Shown here: one piece after another, positions 54,675 to 63,953 of the stretch
Layout: the number at the start of each line of letters is the position of its first letter
Numbering within the stretch: the first letter of the stretch is position 1
Assembly: GCF_900497805.2 (NCBI RefSeq)
Contig: NW_020954599.1
Location: forward strand, 44,811,241 to 44,875,240
Origin: Vombatus ursinus
Taxonomy: Eukaryota > Chordata > Mammalia > Diprotodontia > Vombatidae
Reading direction: 5' to 3'
Length of the DNA: 64,000 nt
Program-made: the position numbers and the translations under genes
The notes under the pieces: generated by a model
What the model was told of the DNA's origin: nothing
Seen by the model: only the letters and a program-made list of their open reading frames with translations
Database searches by the model: none

Positions 54675-54865
54675 ATCAGATCATAGATTTAGATCTTGAA
54701 GAGTCCTTAGAAGTCAGGTAACTTGCCTTTACCTTATTCTTTCTTTAGACACAAAGAAACTGAGAGAGGTGAGGTAATTTGCCCAAGGCCATGGAACCAG
54801 TAAGTAACAGCACCAGAATTCAAACCTGTACCCTTTGAATCCAAATAAAACTCCCCTTCTGCTTC
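54675..54865 (-). mobile_element. MIR-type SINE, antisense
   Basis: 'gatcttgaagagtccttaga' near 54,691, 'aagaaactgagagaggtgag' near 54,755, 'gtaatttgcccaaggccatg' near 54,774, 'cagcaccagaattcaaacct' near 54,808. Confidence 0.75.
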
Positions 54866-54899
54866 ACTCCTATTAACTGCCAGATGCCCTCAGGTCTGA

Positions 54900-56140
54900 A
54901 CTCTATGAATGGTCACCACATGGCAGACTGAGTTGATTTTGTCTTATCTTTTGACTATCCATATGATCAAGTTATCAAATAAGCTCTTAGGTATTCAGAA
55001 ATGATGGTTAGGTAATGACTAGAGTATCAGGGATCATCTTGGAAGTTTGGGGGCCATATTGACAAATACTTTTCTAAAGAGCCACTGAGAGGTTAAGACA
55101 ATATTTCAGCTGGAACTAGAGGACAAGCTTAATGTTTCCCAGCCTGCAGCACTTAAAGTGTTTTACAAATGAGCCTGGCAAGAGAGTTGCTTCCCTTTCA
55201 GGAGTCAGTCCCAACTCAGTGGCACAGGGAATGCCCATGAGGCATCCATTAGTACTAATGAGCTCTAAGCCTCCCCTCCTATTTTGTGATTTCTGAAATA
55301 TAAACATTATGCCCAAAGACTCTTTCCTTTGGGCTGGATACAAGTTGCTTTTCTTTAAGACTGAGCTGTTGCTGTTCCCGCTCTGAACTGACATAAGGCC
55401 TCTAGAAGGGAGATCCAAGGCTGGCTGTGGGCTGGTTTCATTCTCCTGGATAAAGTATAGATAAACAACACAAAAATGACGTTGGTTTCCATCTCAGCTA
55501 ACTTATCAAGGCTCTCGAGAGTGGAGCCTACCTTTGATTACTGATGTACGTCTACCGTGGCCATTGCATCTGATACAATAAACTGTTTACATAGCAGCCC
55601 TTTTTACTGGTTTTAAATCTTTGCTAGCTGCCAGTTGCTGAAGCTGGGGACTGCCAGCTGGCAGACAGAGAGGGGCTTGTGTTCAAGCTGATTGAGGTAA
55701 TTAATGGCCTAAACTGTCAGAAGGTGACAGGAGGCAAAAAGTTCTTGCCCTGGGGTCACAGCTGGACTCTGGCCATGAGCTCCTGATTTGCCAGTAAAAC
55801 TAATAAGGGCAGTAATATTGGTATTAAATTATAAAATCAAAAGCCAGGTTGAAATTTTGGTGTTTTATTTTATTTTATTTTATTTTTATTTTTGCACTGG
55901 CAGATGATTAGTTATTACATTTCACAGGGACCCTGCAGCTTTAGCCACTGCTGACTAGCATGAGCCCATTTTGTCTTTAATGTGTGAATGCTTGGGATGA
56001 TCCAGAAAGCAAAAACTAGGGTTGCCTATTTCAACTATGGTGGTGGGAGTGGGGAGTGGTATGTAGAAAAAAAATGAGTGTTTTTTTCCTTGTGTTACAG
56101 AAGTGAGAGCTTGACATTAACTGAATGATGCTTAAAACAT
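54900..56140. promoter_or_regulatory. candidate conserved noncoding element (strong)
   Basis: A 1.2-kb island with no recognised transposable element. The core, 55,530-55,830 and 55,890-56,030, has even composition and dense motif words: TAATTA at 55,698-55,703 inside 'gaggtaattaatggcc', and CTGTCA (55,714-55,719) facing TGACAG (55,725-55,730), the two orientations of the TALE-homeodomain (MEIS/TGIF) hexamer. A T-rich (TTTTA)n tract at about 55,863-55,892 separates the halves. The minus frame at 55,116-55,418 (100 codons) has no recognisable domain. Enhancer function is inference. Confidence 0.4.
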
Positions 56141-56203
56141 TAATCAGAGCCAGGGTGGTATAGTGAAGAAAGCACTAGACATGACATCAAGAACTGGGTT
56201 CAA

Positions 56204-57017
56204 CATTCTGGAGGGCAATTTGGAACTATGCCCAAAGGGCTAAAAAACTGTGCATACCCTTTGACCCAGCACTATTACTATTAGGTCTGTATCCCAAAGA
56301 TATATTATGTTAAAAAAGGAAAAGGAGCCACATGTACAAAAATATTTATAGCAGCTCTTTCTGTGGTGGCAAAGAATAGGAAATTGAGGGGATGCCCATC
56401 AACTAGGGAATGGCTGAACAAGTTATAGTGTATACATACATGCGCATATATATATATGTGTATATATATATATATACACAAATAGATATATACACACATA
56501 CATATATACATATATGATTGTGATGGAGCACTGTAGTTCTATAAGAAATGATGAGAGAATACTTTCAGAAAAGCCTGGAAAGACTTACATGAATTGATGC
56601 AAAGTGAAGTGAACAGAACCAGGAGAACATTGCACACAGTAACACCACTATTACAATAGCAATCAATATGAATGAGTTAGCTGTTCTCAGCAATATAAAT
56701 TCCAAAGCATTTATGATGAAAAATGTTATCCATCTCCAGAAAAAGAACTAATGAGTCTGAATGCAGACTAAAACATACTCTTTAAAAAAAACTTTCTTTA
56801 GTTTTCTCGGGTTTTTTTGTTCTGTGTTTTCTTTCACAACATGAGTAATATGAAACTATTTTGAATGACTTTACACATATAACCTATATCATATTGCCTG
56901 CCATCTTAGGGAAGGGGGGTAAGAAGGAGGGAGGAAGAGACTTTGGAACTCAAAATTTTAAAAACAGAATGTTAAAAATTGTTTTTAAGTGTAATTGGAA
57001 AAAAATAATACATAAAA
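56204..57017 (+). mobile_element. L1 LINE, 5'-truncated, with target duplication
   Basis: Starts at 'cattctggagggcaatttgg', the same L1 block as at 50,756, and runs through the end of ORF2 and the 3' untranslated region ('gagtctgaatgcaga' at 56,753-56,767, 'gggaagggggg'-like G-rich stretch near 56,909, 'ggaactcaaaattttaaaaa'). It is flanked by 'aagaactgggttcaa' (56,189-56,203) and 'aagaactggattcaa' (57,018-57,032), a 15-bp duplication with one difference. A TA/CA tract at 56,427-56,516 has grown inside it. Frames at 56,305-56,511 and 56,861-57,064 are by-products. Confidence 0.95.
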
Positions 57018-57120
57018 AAGAACTGGATTCAAATCCAACCTCTAACACTTGCTTGGATGTGTGACCATAGGTTAGTTACTTAAGCCCATTTGAGCCTTAG
57101 TTTCCTCATCTGAAAAATGA

Positions 57121-57301
57121 ATCATAGCTCTTAAGTTGTAAGGGAGTTCAGAAGCCATCCATTCCAACCTACTCATTTTACAGATGAGAAAATTGAGGCC
57201 TAGGAAAGCAAAGTGACTTGACTAAGGTCACATAGATAATAGGCATCAGAGGTAGGGTTTGAATCCAGGTGCTCTGGCTCTTAAGCAAGTGCTCTTTCCA
57301 C
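57121..57301 (-). mobile_element. MIR-type SINE, antisense, inserted in a sense SINE
   Basis: 'gttcagaagccatccattcc' near 57,147, 'cagatgagaaaattgaggcc' near 57,181, 'cttgactaaggtcacataga' near 57,217, 'gcaagtgctctttccaca' to 57,301. It lies between the core and the tail of the sense SINE. Confidence 0.8.
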
Positions 57302-57385
57302 ATGGAATTGTAGTGGGGTTCAAATGAGATAATGTATGAAAAACATTTTGAAACCTTAAAAGCACCAAACAAATGATAAGCATAG

Positions 57386-57955
57386 GAGTAACCTTGTTAT
57401 TTGCTATACAGCCTAGATGCAGCCAAGCTTTTCTTATTCACTGTAACTTTGTTAGAATTAACTAGGCTCATTCTTAAAAACCAGGCATTCAGATAGTCTG
57501 GTCTCTGTAAAAGCTTTTCTTGGATTTATTCTTATCCATCATCTTTCATTTTAAATTAAAATGTAACAGATCATTCAAGTATTTACAGAATTATAACACA
57601 TAAGATCTGCTATATTGAATTGATCTATTAACCCACCAATATGATTTTTCCTTTGCCTTTATATCAAAACAGTCATCCACAGAAATATATATATAAGGGC
57701 GTGTGACTTGTTCGATTTACCAGAACAGGTACTTAAACATGACCTTTGAAATATTCAGAAACCAAGCCAGGCAAAACCATGTTGTAAGATTCTTCCCAGA
57801 AACTTTAGATTATACATCTCTGCCAAATAATGGGTTCCTTTGAACTGAGGCACTTATGTGCTTAGTCTCAGACATCTAGGAGACTGATTATAGAATCCTA
57901 GAAGTAGTGATCTGGCAAGAACTTAAAGAGGTTATCTAGTTCAGTCACTTTATGT
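57386..57955. other. single-copy sequence, no gene seen
   Basis: No exon or clear repeat recognised. An antisense MIR trace may lie near 57,890-57,960 ('gaatcctagaagtagtgatc'). Confidence 0.35.
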
Positions 57956-57959
57956 TTTG

Positions 57960-58115
57960 CCATCTTAATGAAATGAAGGGTTATTTCAAATCAATGAATA
58001 TTTAATGAATGCCTATTATGTACTATGGACTGTCGGAGGTACAGAGAACTTTGAGACGTGGTCTCCGCCTAGGAGAACCTTACAATTTAGTTGGGCAAAG
58101 TAGGCATTAATACAG
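57960..58115 (-). mobile_element. L2 3' end, antisense
   Basis: 'atgaatgcctattatgtact' near 58,003, 'ggtctccgcctaggagaacc' near 58,060, 'ttacaatttagttgggcaaa'. Confidence 0.65.
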
Positions 58116-58129
58116 AAAAAATAATTTGA

Positions 58130-58937
58130 GGAACAGTCTCCTAACAGGTCTCTGCCTTTACTATTTCCCCTCCAATCCATCCTTTATTACTGCTCCCAGA
58201 ATAATCTTCCTTAAGGGAAAAATTTGATTTTGTCCCTCTCCTACTACAATTCTTTAGCTCCTTATTATTTATTGTATTTATATTTTTATAATTTATTTAC
58301 TCATCCCACTGAATAAAGTTCTAACTCCTTAGCTTAGCATGCAAGTCCCTCCACATTCTGGCACTCCCTAATATTTCCAGCCTTCATTCACTTCATTCAG
58401 CCTACATAATATCTAATATCTCTAGCCTTCATTCACATTATTCCACTCCATTCACTCTATGATTTACCTAAACTGGGTTACTCTCTCCAATACCAAAACC
58501 ATTTTCCCATTGCTCCATTGAAACAATCTACAACCTCCACCAAACTGCAACATTCCTACCAATCTTTTAAAAGCTAACTTATATCCTATCTCCTTTATGA
58601 AGCCTAACAGTCAGTAACAACCTTTTCTTGAGGAGTTTACACATACAGAATTTAAACTCAGATCTGTTCTGAATTGAAGCCCAATGCATATACATATACA
58701 ATATTGTATGTATACATAATGTACATCGAAGATACTTATACATAATACTGTATACATATAAACATATACATATTATATAAAATGTACATAATTTTTCCAT
58801 TTGTGTCCCCCACTATAACGTGAGCTGTTTGAAGGTAAGGACCACATTTCTGTCTTTCTTTGTATCCTCAGTGCTTAGCACAGTGCCTGAAACATAAAAA
58901 GCACTCAATAAATCAATAAATGTTTGTTGATTGACTG
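58130..58937 (+). mobile_element. L2 LINE, 3' region
   Basis: About 0.8 kb. 'ctcccagaataatcttcctt' near 58,193, 'cctccacattctggcactcc' near 58,349, 'gtgagctgtttgaaggtaag' near 58,820, 'gcttagcacagtgcctgaaa' near 58,873, 'ataaatgtttgttgattgac' near 58,915. A TA-rich tract at about 58,685-58,790 interrupts it. An internal near-duplication of 'atctctagccttcattcac' / 'atttccagccttcattcac' lies at 58,373-58,436. Confidence 0.8.
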
Positions 58938-59229
58938 GCTAATTGATTAGGGAGATGGAAGGGAGGATTGGAAATTAAGGGATGAATGGAAGAAACATTT
59001 CAAGTAAAATAAAATAGCTCCAAGGTGAGAAAAGAATAGGAGATTTACAGTAATGAGTGAGGAAATGAGAGTGAATATAATTGTTCTGTGAAAGTTCATA
59101 ATTTGCTACCCTTGATGCCCTGGAAGCATACCCATATTCTTAGCATCAATTTGTAGATTTCTGTAGCATATTGGGAAGGAAAATTTTTACAGGTTCAGAA
59201 TCTGCCAAAATAATCATTATTACTATCAT
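58938..59229. other. unassigned sequence
   Basis: No gene or repeat recognised. Confidence 0.3.
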
Positions 59230-59765
59230 TTTAGGTATGCAAAGAAAGTCTGCCTATCTTATCCAGTTGTAGAAACAGGGCATATTCTCAGCATGTACAA
59301 AACCAGACTTATCACCTCCTGCTATCAAATTGGCTCCTCCTGATTTCCCTATTTCTGTCACTGACACCAGGATTTTCCCAAGGTATCCAGACTAGAAACC
59401 TGGGAGTCATCTTTGACTCGTTCTTTTCTTTTGCTTCCCCCCACATCTAGTTTGTTCTTAAGACTTTTAGAATCTCTTTCCACCATGTCTTTTCCATCTA
59501 TCCTCTCTTTTCCAATGCCATTTCCCTTCCCATTATTTGGGCCTTCATTAATTCTCTTCTGAACTATTTGAAGAGCCCTGTTCTTCAGAGAGTTCTCTCT
59601 CTACTTCTAGGCTTACCTCCCTCCCCCAATCCAATATACACACCAGCTTGAGGAATTATTCTAAAATACAGCTCTATATCTCAAGAACCTGAAAGGGCTC
59701 CTAAAGTATACACTAAATACTTAGATTTTCATTAAAGGCCTCTACACGTGGTTCTAATTTTATTT
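59230..59765 (+). mobile_element. L2 LINE, ORF2 C-terminal trace and following sequence
   Basis: 'gaaacctgggagtcatcttt' near 59,396 encodes NLGVIFDS, the same L2 block as LGVILDSS at 9.6 kb. Upstream is 'ccagacttatcacctcctgc' and downstream 'gaacctgaaagggctcctaa'. Old and broken. Confidence 0.7.
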
Positions 59766-59841
59766 CTAATTACTCCTTTAGATGAAGTTGTTGCATCAGC
59801 CAAACTGCACTGCTCATGTTTTCTTCTTTTTCTTTCTTTAA

Positions 59842-60017
59842 AAAGATATTATAGGGGCAGCTAGATGGCACAGTGAATAGAGCTCTGGACTTGGAGTCAG
59901 GAGGACCTGAGCTCAAATCCAGTCTCAGACACTTAGCACTTACTAGCTGTTTGACCTTGGGCAAGTCATTTAACCCCGATATTGCCTTACCAAAAAGTGA
60001 AAAAAGAAAGATATTAT
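59842..60017 (+). mobile_element. tRNA-derived marsupial SINE with target duplication
   Basis: The body runs from 59,854 ('ggggcagctagatggcacag') to about 60,006. It is flanked by 'aaagatattat' at 59,842-59,852 and 60,007-60,017. The minus frame at 59,770-59,964 is a shadow of it. Confidence 0.95.
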
Positions 60018-60535
60018 GAATTTAATCAACAACAAATATCAACATGTCAAATGTATGAAAATGTATATCTCCTTCTATACCTCTAGTCTATCACTTCTCT
60101 GTCAAGAGCTGGGTAACATACTTCATCTCCAGTTTTCTAAAGTCATGACCGGTGATTGTATTGTGGAGGGAAGGAAATAGGCATTTACACAGCCCCTACT
60201 ATGTGCCAGGTATTGTGCTTAGTGCTATACAAACATTACCTTATTTGAGCCTCATGATAACCCTGGGAGGTAGATATCGTTATTACCCCCATTTTGCAGA
60301 TGAGGAAACAGAGGTAAACAGAGGTTAATGATTTTCCAATGTCACACAGCTAGTAAGTATCTGGATTTGAACTCAGGTCTTCTTGACACCAGGTCCAGCG
60401 CTCTACCTCCATATCACTAGCTGCACTGGCCTTTCAATGCTGTTTTTCTCTACATTTCTGTGGTAATTATGTAAATCACTCTCCTGATCCTGTTCATTTC
60501 ATTCTGTGTCAGTTTGTCCATGGACTACACTTTTA
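60018..60535 (-). mobile_element. L1 3' region, antisense, split by a THER/MIR-type SINE
   Basis: Left piece 60,018-60,165 ('ctgtcaagagctgggtaaca' near 60,100, 'catgaccggtgattgtattg' near 60,145). Right piece about 60,432-60,535 ('ctctcctgatcctgttcatt' near 60,479, 'ctgtgtcagtttgtccatgg'). Both are antisense L1, and the second follows the first in L1 order. Confidence 0.65.
60166..60431 (-). mobile_element. THER/MIR-type SINE, antisense, near full length
   Basis: 'cactatgtgccaggtattg'-like tail near 60,198, 'gcctcatgataaccctggga' near 60,249, 'cagatgaggaaacagaggta' near 60,297, 'gtcacacagctagtaagtat' near 60,341, 'gcgctctacctccatatcac' near 60,398. About 265 bp, keeping both ends. Confidence 0.85.
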
Positions 60536-60795
60536 TTTTTTAATTAAATTTTGTTCTTTCCAATTAATAAGCACTTTTTTCTTCTCCATAACATCTTCCC
60601 CATCCCTGAAAAAAGAAAAAAAAAACAAAACAAGTATGTATAGTCAAGCAAAACAAATCCCCACACTAGCCAGGTTCAAAAATGTGTCTCATTCTGTCTC
60701 TTGCCTCTCTGTCAGGAGGTGGGCAACATGCTTCATTTCTGGTCCTCTGATAGTGCAGCTGGTCATTGCTTCGATCAAAGGTAAGATGTTCAATT
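60536..60795 (-). mobile_element. L1 3' untranslated relic, antisense (second copy)
   Basis: A-rich region at 60,606-60,632, 'gtcaagcaaaacaaatcccc' near 60,642, 'ctgtcaggaggtgggcaaca' near 60,710 and 'gctggtcattgcttcgatca' near 60,759. It repeats the part of L1 seen at 60,100, so it is a separate insertion next to the other. Confidence 0.7.
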
Positions 60796-60799
60796 TAGA

Positions 60800-61052
60800 A
60801 AAAAAATATCCTAAGACTACTCACTTTCCAGCAGACTTTCCTACACATCTAGTTTCACCCTATTCCATTCCACCATGGATACTTCTGCTAGATTTGTCTT
60901 CTGTCTAATCTGCTTTGATTGAATAACTCTTCTAATTATATAAAACTTCAGTGACTCCCTATTTCCTACCACATTAAGTCTAAACTCTTCGGCCTGTCTT
61001 TTAGGGTTTCTACAATTTGGCTTCCAGGGCTTTTTTTGAAGTTTGGATACAA

Positions 61053-61054
<2 letters not shown>
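60800..61054 (+). mobile_element. L2 LINE, 3' region fragment
   Basis: 'cttcagtgactccctatttc' near 60,947, 'accacattaagtctaaactc' and 'ctacaatttggcttccaggg' near 61,011 follow L2 order. The right side is cut by the microsatellite. Confidence 0.6.
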
Positions 61055-61102
<48 letters not shown>

Positions 61103-61172
61103 GTCTCTCTCTCTGTCTCTCTGTCTCTCTCCAAATGTGTGTGTGTGTGTGTGTGTGTGTATTCACACACAT
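61055..61172. repeat. (TC)n plus (GT)n compound microsatellite
   Basis: (TC)n, with some TG, at 61,055-61,131, then 'caaat', then (GT)n at 61,136-61,160 and a short CA run. It causes the apparent frames at 60,841-61,194, 60,966-61,172 and 61,017-61,208. Confidence 0.97.
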
Positions 61173-61234
61173 ATGAGTAAAGCATGTTTGGCATGTGGCA
61201 TTACTTGAACTACAAAGCAGCTAAATATGGAGTA

Positions 61235-61505
61235 GCAGAGATTTAATTATAAAAGCTGACATTTTTACTGTGCTTTAAGGTTTGCAAATGACTTTCCTAC
61301 ATGATTTCATTACATCTTCAGAGAAGCTCTACGAGGAAGGTATTAGAAGTATTATTATTATTGTATCTATTTTATAAAGGAACAAATTTAGGCTCAGAAA
61401 GTGAAAGGACTTGCCTATAGTCAAGTAGTTAATGAGTCTTAGAGGCAGAATTCAAACCCAAGTCTCTCCTAACTGCATATCTGGCAATATTTCCACTATG
61501 CCACA
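61235..61505 (-). mobile_element. MIR/THER-type SINE, antisense
   Basis: 'tgtgctttaaggtttgcaaa' near 61,269, 'gaagctctacgaggaaggta' near 61,323, 'aaggacttgcctatagtcaa' near 61,404, 'ccactatgccacactatg' near 61,494. Includes a short (ATT)n tract near 61,350. Confidence 0.8.
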
Positions 61506-61639
61506 CTATGTGTGGTTTGTCCAAATAAAGACCAATTTTTTTTTTTAAAATCTAAACTTAGAAAAAAAATGAAGGCATTAATATTTGCATTACAGATGTA
61601 TCCTTGGATTTATCCAAAAGACATATTGTAGCTATCTTT

Positions 61640-61940
61640 ATGAGAGCTAAAAGGGAAAAGTAGAAAGAGGCTTGGATTTGGAGACAGCAAAGACACAGAT
61701 TTAAATCCTTCCTCTCATTTTCAGCTGTCATTATGACAGTTTTGACTCTTTCAAACTCAGTTTCCTCATCCATAAAATAAGGGTCATAATACCTGTAGCT
61801 CCTACTTTATAGGACTGTTATGAGGGTCATGTGATGTCACACATATATAGTTTTTTACAAACTCTAAACGTTGTGAGGATCATGTGGTATCATGTAAATA
61901 AAGTATTTTGTAAACCCTAAAGTGCTATATTAATATCAAC
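61640..61940 (+). mobile_element. MIR SINE with L2-like tail
   Basis: 'ctcagtttcctcatccataa' near 61,757, 'tataggactgttatgagggt' near 61,810, 'aagtattttgtaaaccctaa' near 61,901 and 'ctatattaatatcaactatt'. The tail part ('gaggatcatgtggtatcatg') is present twice, near 61,815 and 61,875. Confidence 0.75.
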
Positions 61941-62069
61941 TATTCTTCCCTTGGGAACCCAGCACCCATATTACATTTAAGATATAGTTTGGGCTTCCCC
62001 AAATCCATTTCCATGTTCCATGTATTACATAATGTGTACTACACCTGTATTTTCATCATATAGACTGCA

Positions 62070-62212
62070 AAATAAAATAGGCTGCATCATGGTGGAATAG
62101 ATGGATGGTCAGCCTTAAAAAATCAAGAAAGCTGGGTTCAAATCCTGCCTCTGACATTTTCTATGTATTATGAGCAAACTACTTAACCTTAATGCCCCAA
62201 ATAGTTTTTGAA
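62070..62212 (+). mobile_element. MIR-type SINE, 5' half
   Basis: 'gctgggttcaaatcctgcct' near 62,130, 'gagcaaactacttaacctta' near 62,172. Truncated after 'aatgcccc'. Confidence 0.7.
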
Positions 62213-62839
62213 GACTTGTTACAAGTACCAGAATCACAACAGTAACATAAATTTCCATTCCAGTTATTTCCTATATACCAATGAAATAAGAGGTCCTGAC
62301 TACACCCCTCCCAAAAAGATGGGAAAGGGTGCTCCTATACTTAAATTCCATGTCTTTAATAGTATGAATGTAGAAAGCTTAGAATTTTCCTTTGAAAATA
62401 TAGCTTTTAAGAATTTCTTAGGAATGGGACTTCAGAATCAGCAATTAAAAAAAAAATCTGTTTCACTTTTAATGGGTTGGGTGCCCAAGATAACAAACAA
62501 GTAAAATCTAAATGGGCCCAAGAGGCGCTTCCCATCGCTAGTGTGTCTACCAATTAAAGAGAGCCAGAGCTTTGAAAATAAAATCTCACCACCCACCAGG
62601 AAGCATATGTATCCCATATTCCTGAGTTGATGGCAGTCCTAGCAATGATGCTTTGTCCAGCTCATTATAAAATTATAGTTCTTTTGACAAGAAAAATCCT
62701 CTGAGGGGGAAAAGTAAAGCAATATCCATGTCTATGCATGAAGAAAATCCCCAATCTAACTGAGTTCCATCTTATTTCTTCTCCCTTTGTTTCCACAAAA
62801 TTGTATAAATGAGGAAATAGTGCCAAGAACCTATTAGTA
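62213..62839. other. single-copy sequence, no gene seen
   Basis: Repeat-free. The frame at 62,208-62,504 (98 codons) has ordinary composition but no recognised domain. Confidence 0.3.
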
Positions 62840-63500
62840 ATAGTTATTTCCTAATTGCAGTGGGAAGCATCCTGGATGTTTAAATAAATATTGTTAACTC
62901 TGACCTCTTGCTAGGCCAGGACTGATAAGGCAATTGTTTGACCTATATGAAGCCCGTACAGTATGCATGGAGTGGAGCACAGCAGGAAAACAGGAAACAA
63001 TAAATCAGAAATTAGAGCACTGATTGTTGTAGCTAATTACATCAGACTTCTGCTTAATTTCTCACTCTGTCATTCTAATTTGATTTTCTGGCCAACAGAC
63101 TTTGCAAATTGCTGGTGTCACGTACAGGCAGCAAATAATAATCCTTAGTTATTGTGACTGACAAATGAATGAGCAAGAGAACATAGTTTATTAGGGAAGG
63201 ATGAACTGTGACATTCACCAGATACCTGCTCGGATGCTTTTTTAATTCATTTACCTTGATGGGCTGCATGACGCATTTCTCCAGGAGCAGAGATTTTGGA
63301 ATCAGGGCTGCTTAATTGGGTTTGGGACTTGGCTTGATAATAGTGAACAAAGTAGAAATGAGAGGCTATAAGGAAAGGCAGGGAGTCAGTTGATTTGGAC
63401 GGCAAGAGATAAAGTAGTAACTTGACCGTTTAGGTCAAATCTGAAAATAATATGTTTAGAATAAGTGACATTAGTCAGCACATCATTTAATCTTATTATT
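62840..63500. promoter_or_regulatory. candidate conserved noncoding element (strong)
   Basis: A repeat-free block with dense motif words: TAATTA at 63,034-63,039 in 'agctaattacatcag', 'gcaaattgctgg' near 63,104, 'gtcacgta' at 63,118 on, CRE-like 'atgacgcat' at 63,268 on, and 'gcttaattgggtttgg' near 63,310. Overlapping short frames on both strands (62,963-63,148 and 63,075-63,269) show no domain. Enhancer function is inference from texture and motifs. Confidence 0.4.
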
Positions 63501-63710
63501 GCTGCCTACGTGCTGGATGGGTAGGGGAGAGGGGTGTCTAACCTGATATTTTCTACCCTTTGTGTTTTGATGATTACAGTTTAAAATTATCTACGTTGTA
63601 TTTTTATTCAATATGTACTTTAATACTAAACAGATAAAGGTGACATTTCTATTCCAATTTATTTTCATTTACCAAATATCTTATGTCTTTATTCTGACAG
63701 TGTATATTTG
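63501..63710. other. unassigned AT-rich sequence
   Basis: No gene or repeat recognised before the SINE. Confidence 0.3.
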
Positions 63711-63953
63711 AACAAGCAGCTGATGGCTTAGTGGATAGAGTCTCTCTGGAAGACTTGAGTTCAAATCCAGCCTTAGACACGCCCTAGATGTGTGACCCTG
63801 GGCAAGTCACTTAACCCTGTTTGCCTCAGTTTCTTCATCTGTAAAATGAGCTGGAGAAGGAAATGGCAAACCACTTCACTATCTCTGCCAAGAAAACCCC
63901 AAATGGTGTCACGAAGGGCAAGACACAACTGAAAAGACAGAACAACAACAATA
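63711..63953 (+). mobile_element. MAR1-type CORE-SINE
   Basis: Head 'gctgatggcttagtggatag', middle 'gatgtgtgaccctgggcaag' near 63,787, 'cctcagtttcttcatctgta' near 63,824, MAR1 tail 'gagctggagaaggaaatggc' near 63,849, end 'acagaacaacaacaata'. Full length. Confidence 0.93.

Larger units (their letters stand above)
56145..57385 (+). mobile_element. sense MIR-type SINE split by an L1 and by a second SINE
   Basis: Head at about 56,145-56,203 ('gtggtatagtgaagaaagca'). It continues at 57,018-57,120 ('ggattcaaatccaacctcta', 'cttagtttcctcatctgaaa') and finishes at about 57,302-57,385 ('gttcaaatgagataatgtat', 'gaaaccttaaaagcacc'). When the two insertions are set aside, the three parts are in MIR order. 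Confidence 0.8.

Noticed and set aside
55116-55418. 100-codon minus-strand frame in a repeat-free island
   Set aside because: No domain recognised; conserved noncoding DNA can keep a frame open by chance. Kept only as a point to check with RNA data.
60841-61208. Frames of 117, 68 and 63 codons rich in Arg/Glu or Leu/Ser
   Set aside because: All read through the (TC)n-(GT)n compound microsatellite.
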